Below are positions 7,688 to 9,688 of a stretch of DNA of 9,688 bases, in pieces (the first letter of the stretch is position 1; every line of letters begins with the position of its first letter). The notes beneath the pieces were generated by a model that was not told the DNA's origin, ran no database searches, and saw only the letters and a list, made by a program, of their open reading frames with translations. Source of the stretch: Gemmatimonadota bacterium (GTDB taxonomy: Bacteria > Gemmatimonadota > Gemmatimonadetes > Gemmatimonadales > Gemmatimonadaceae); assembly GCA_028287225.1 (NCBI GenBank), contig JAQBPZ010000319.1, forward strand, positions 1 through 9,688, written 5' to 3'. The translations under genes and the position numbers were made by a program.

Positions 7688-8403
7688 TCGGCCTGGCCGC
7701 CGCCGGCCTGGCGGCCGCGGGACTGGCCGCGCACGGCACCTGGCACCGCAACTCGTGGGTCTTCGGCTACGCGCTCAACCAGCTGCCGGAGAGCGCGGGC
7801 AATGCCGTCAGCATCACCTTCGACGACGGCCCCAACCCGCACGCCACCCCGCTGATCCTCGACGCGCTCGCGCGCGAGGGCGTGCACGCCACCTTCTTCG
7901 TCCTCGGCCGCCACGCCGACCGCTGGCCCCACCTCGTGCGCCGGATGGCCGACGAGGGGCACCAGCTCGCGAACCACGGCTACTGGCATCGGAAGCTGCA
8001 CCGGCGGATGCCGTCGTACGTGCGCGACGACCTCACGCGCGGCACCGACGCGATCTGTCGTGCGTCCGGGCTCGCGTCCCTGCGGCATTTCCGCGCACCG
8101 CACGGCTTCCGGAGCCCCTGGGTCACCCCCATCGCCGCCTCGCTCGGCCAGCGCACCGTGGGCTGGTCGCTGGGCGTGTGGGACTCGGCGCGCCCCGGCG
8201 CCGGCGAGATCGTGAAGCGGGCACTGGCGGGAATGCGTGCCCGCTCTATCCTCCTCATGCACGACGGCGATGGCTACGACGAGGACGGGGACCGCCTGCA
8301 GACTGCCGAGGCGCTGCCCGCGATCCTGCGCGGCCTCCGCGAGCGGGGCCACGACTTCGTGACCCTGCCCGACCACCCCGGACACCTCACCGCCTCCGCA
8401 TGA
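7684..8403 (+). CDS. Polysaccharide deacetylase (NodB domain), membrane-anchored
   Basis: This 239-residue carbohydrate esterase family 4 protein should remove N- or O-acyl groups from a sugar, using a metal ion. An N-terminal Ala/Gly/Leu segment, with GLAAA twice and then GLAAH (residues 3-17), looks like a weak membrane anchor or signal region. The NodB motifs are all present: TFDDGPNP with Asp47 and Asp48; NHGYWH with metal-ligand His98 and His102; HFRAPHG (135-141) with Arg137; the Trp/Asp region GWSLGVWD (160-167); and LLMHDG with His193. It is therefore probably active. Its ATG overlaps the glycosyltransferase stop (ATGA), and its stop overlaps the next start in the same way, so the three proteins are likely made together. 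The small single-domain form resembles ArnD-like or sporulation-type deacetylases rather than large peptidoglycan enzymes. The acceptor might be the product of the upstream glycosyltransferase, which is an inference. Confidence 0.93.
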   Translation: MIGLAAAGLAAAGLAAHGTWHRNSWVFGYALNQLPESAGNAVSITFDDGPNPHATPLILDALAREGVHATFFVLGRHADRWPHLVRRMADEGHQLANHGYWHRKLHRRMPSYVRDDLTRGTDAICRASGLASLRHFRAPHGFRSPWVTPIAASLGQRTVGWSLGVWDSARPGAGEIVKRALAGMRARSILLMHDGDGYDEDGDRLQTAEALPAILRGLRERGHDFVTLPDHPGHLTASA

Positions 8404-9428
8404 AGCAATCGGTCTCCCACGCGCTCCGGATCGGGCTCACGGTGGTGATCCTGGTGATGCTCGTCCTGTTCGCGCGCCGCGTGAACTGGCACGACACCTG
8501 GGCCACGATGCGGGAGGCGTCCCTGCCCCTGCTCCTCACCGCGGCGGCGCTGAACCTGGCGTCCATCGTCGTGAAGGCCGTGCGGTGGTGGATCTTCCTC
8601 CGCCCCATCGGCGCCACCTCGCTGCCCCTCGCCCTCCGCGCAACCTTCGCGGGCGCGGGACTCAACAACGTGCTCGTCGCGAACGGGGGCGAGGCGGCGC
8701 GCGTCGTCTTCGTCGCCCGGTCGGCGCACGTGCCGAGTGCCAGGGTGCTGGCGACGCTGGCGCTGGAGCGCCTGTTCGAGCTGGTCGGCTACGTCATCCT
8801 GCTCTCTGCCGCCGCGACCTTCCTGGAGCTGCCGGGAAGCCTGGCGCGCGTGAAGCCCTTCGCCATCGTGATCCTGATCGCGATGCTCGGGCTGCTCGCC
8901 TGGCTGCTGCGCCGCCCGGACGTGGTGGAGACCGTGGCCGGTCCCAAGCCGGCGACGTGGCAGGGACGGATGAAGGCCTACGGCTCGCGCTTCGTGCAGA
9001 CCATCGGCGCCGTGTCGAGCGGCCCGCGCTTCATCGGCGCCCTCCTGCTCAGCGTCGCGGCGTGGGGCCTCCAGGTCGCCACATATCAGATGACCGCGCG
9101 CGCCGCGCACTTCCCGATGACCACCGTCGCGACCATCGCCGCCCTGCTGGCGGTGAACCTGGGCTTCGCGCTGCGGGCGACGCCCGGCAACGTCGGCCTG
9201 TTCCAGGCGGCCTACGCGGCGACCGCGGTGGCGTTCGGGCTGAACGAGAACGCCGCGATCGCCGTGGCGTTCCTGATCCAGGCGCAGCAGATCCTGCCGG
9301 TCACGATCATCGGCGTGGCGCTCGCGCCGGAGTTCATCTTCAAGCAGAAGAAGCGGCGCGCGGACGACGCGGTGGGCGAGATCCCGTCGGAGTCGCGGCA
9401 GGATGGGGATCGGCGCGGGGCTCGCTGA
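8400..9428 (+). CDS. Flippase-like membrane protein (lysylphosphatidylglycerol synthase TM family)
   Basis: The 342-residue protein has about eight hydrophobic segments, roughly at 10-27, 43-68, 80-105, 116-141, 153-170, 211-230, 243-280 and 287-310, then a charged C-terminal tail (314-342). It matches the membrane domain seen in MprF and in stand-alone flippase-like proteins. Family-type landmarks are NNVLVANGGEAARV (89-102, the usual N..P..GE..R region), LERLFELVGY (122-131) and ATPGNVGLFQAAYAAT (260-275). It lacks the soluble aminoacyl-transferase domain of full-length MprF, so it should not itself add lysine; known relatives move or present lipids across the membrane. The ATG overlaps the deacetylase stop (ATGA). 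Placed after a glycosyltransferase and a deacetylase, it may translocate their lipid product. It is the last gene of the run, followed by a strong hairpin. Confidence 0.9.
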   Translation: MKQSVSHALRIGLTVVILVMLVLFARRVNWHDTWATMREASLPLLLTAAALNLASIVVKAVRWWIFLRPIGATSLPLALRATFAGAGLNNVLVANGGEAARVVFVARSAHVPSARVLATLALERLFELVGYVILLSAAATFLELPGSLARVKPFAIVILIAMLGLLAWLLRRPDVVETVAGPKPATWQGRMKAYGSRFVQTIGAVSSGPRFIGALLLSVAAWGLQVATYQMTARAAHFPMTTVATIAALLAVNLGFALRATPGNVGLFQAAYAATAVAFGLNENAAIAVAFLIQAQQILPVTIIGVALAPEFIFKQKKRRADDAVGEIPSESRQDGDRRGAR

Positions 9429-9450
9429 GCGTCAGGCATCGCCCCGGCGA

Positions 9451-9551
9451 CGTTTCGAAGCGAATGCACCGAGTTGGACGAAAGAGGCCGACTACTGCGC
9501 TTGCAGTTGCTCGGCCTCTTTCGTCCAACTCGGCGAATTCGGTTCGAACCG
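9451..9551. repeat. Long imperfect inverted repeat between convergent genes
   Basis: Left arm 9451-9491 and right arm 9511-9551 are reverse complements at 37 of 41 positions. The inner 23 are perfect and the outer 18 match at 14. Both outer parts keep TTCGAA (9454-9459 and 9543-9548) at the same distance from the centre, and the right end is the 12-base palindrome CGGTTCGAACCG. A further GCATC (9436-9440) is mirrored by GATGC (9561-9565), with one base of offset. The outer mismatches suggest decay of a once longer palindrome, such as a miniature mobile or REP-like element that was kept as a terminator. No target duplication could be identified. Confidence 0.75.
9469..9533. terminator. Probable bidirectional intrinsic terminator hairpin
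   Basis: A perfect 23-bp stem (9469-9491 with 9511-9533) surrounds a 19-base loop. The loop can itself form ACTGC/GCAGT around a GCTT tetraloop (9494-9507). The inner stem has the terminator-like form AAAGAGGCCGA ... TCGGCCTCTTT, giving a short U run in RNA from either strand, although the run is only three bases and lies inside the longer stem. It sits 40 bases after the plus-strand stop at 9428 and 44 bases after the minus-strand stop at 9578, which fits stopping both convergent transcripts. Confidence 0.65.
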
Positions 9552-9577
9552 TCCGTTCGTGATGCGTACTCGGATGC

Positions 9578-9688
9578 CTAGAGCGTTACACCCCAGGCGA
9601 CCATCCTGATCGGGGCAACCATGCGGGTGTCCGCGCCGCTGAGCCGGAGCTTGAGGCCGGGTCGTCCCGTGAGCTGCCCGAGCTTCCA
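9578..9688 (-). CDS. 3' end of an unidentified minus-strand gene (partial)
   Basis: Read on the minus strand from the right edge, there is an open frame of 36 codons ending in TAG (9578-9580). Nearly all codons end in G or C, as in the real genes here, which supports true coding. The visible residues start WKLGQLTGRPGLKLRLSG and end RMVAWGVTL. The alternating polar and hydrophobic residues hint at beta strands, perhaps the last strands of a barrel or a beta-rich domain, but this is too little to name a family. The gene converges on the flippase-like gene, with the large hairpin between them. Confidence 0.6.
   Translation of the reverse strand, partial: WKLGQLTGRPGLKLRLSGADTRMVAPIRMVAWGVTL

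Noticed and set aside
9473..9529. Integron attC site suggested by GTTGGAC and GTCCAAC boxes
   Set aside because: The boxes fit GTTRRRY and RYYYAAC but stand in the reverse order to attC on both strands. The stem is perfect, without the extrahelical bases attC needs, and no integrase or cassettes are seen.
9530..9556. tRNA T-arm suggested by GGTTCGAACC
   Set aside because: The T-stem does not pair over five bases around a seven-base loop, and there is no acceptor, D or anticodon arm upstream. The string is part of a palindrome.
9403..9609. Short plus-strand open frame running through the large hairpin
   Set aside because: It overlaps the end of the flippase-like gene in another frame and crosses the perfect inverted repeat, so it is unlikely to be coding.
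1..9688. CRISPR array, insertion sequence or phage genes
   Set aside because: No regularly spaced repeats, transposase, integrase or phage structural gene can be seen; apart from the final palindrome the region looks like ordinary chromosome.

Overview
The window is a densely packed, high-GC bacterial chromosome segment. Almost every codon ends in G or C, genes are separated by 26 bases or less or overlap by a few bases, and there are no ribosomal or transfer RNA genes. GC content, gene content and the absence of clear Shine-Dalgarno sites at most starts would fit a soil-type bacterium such as a member of Gemmatimonadota. That placement is an inference from style and is not proven by any marker here.

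Layout. Bases 2-133 hold the 3' end of an unidentified gene with a Pro/Ala/Lys-rich tail. It overlaps purL (130-2427) by GTGA. purF (2429-3808) follows after one base, and pyruvate phosphate dikinase (3835-6507) follows after 26 bases. These form a de novo purine plus central carbon block. PurL is the small bacterial form that needs separate PurS and PurQ, which are not in the window. PurF is the iron-sulfur type with an exposed Cys at position 2.

A second block of three plus-strand genes begins inside or just after the end of ppdK: a GT-B (GT4, PimA-like) glycosyltransferase (about 6479-7687), a membrane-anchored NodB-type deacetylase (7684-8403) and an eight-helix flippase-like protein of the lysylphosphatidylglycerol synthase membrane-domain family (8400-9428). 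The last two junctions are both four-base ATGA overlaps, so the three proteins are probably made together. A plausible reading is a lipid-linked sugar pathway: glycosylate a lipid, remove an acyl group from the sugar, then flip or move the product across the membrane. This is the most interesting functional hypothesis in the window.

The block ends at a 149-base convergent intergenic region dominated by a large hairpin: a perfect 23-bp stem inside 41-base imperfect arms. It is probably a two-way terminator, perhaps derived from a mobile palindrome. On the minus strand, the 3' end of an unidentified gene (9578-9688) enters from the right edge.

Other notable points: the last 76 codons of ppdK switch abruptly to AT-ending codons just upstream of the glycosyltransferase; the glycosyltransferase lacks two usual donor-site residues; and PurF ends in an unusual GCGC tail.
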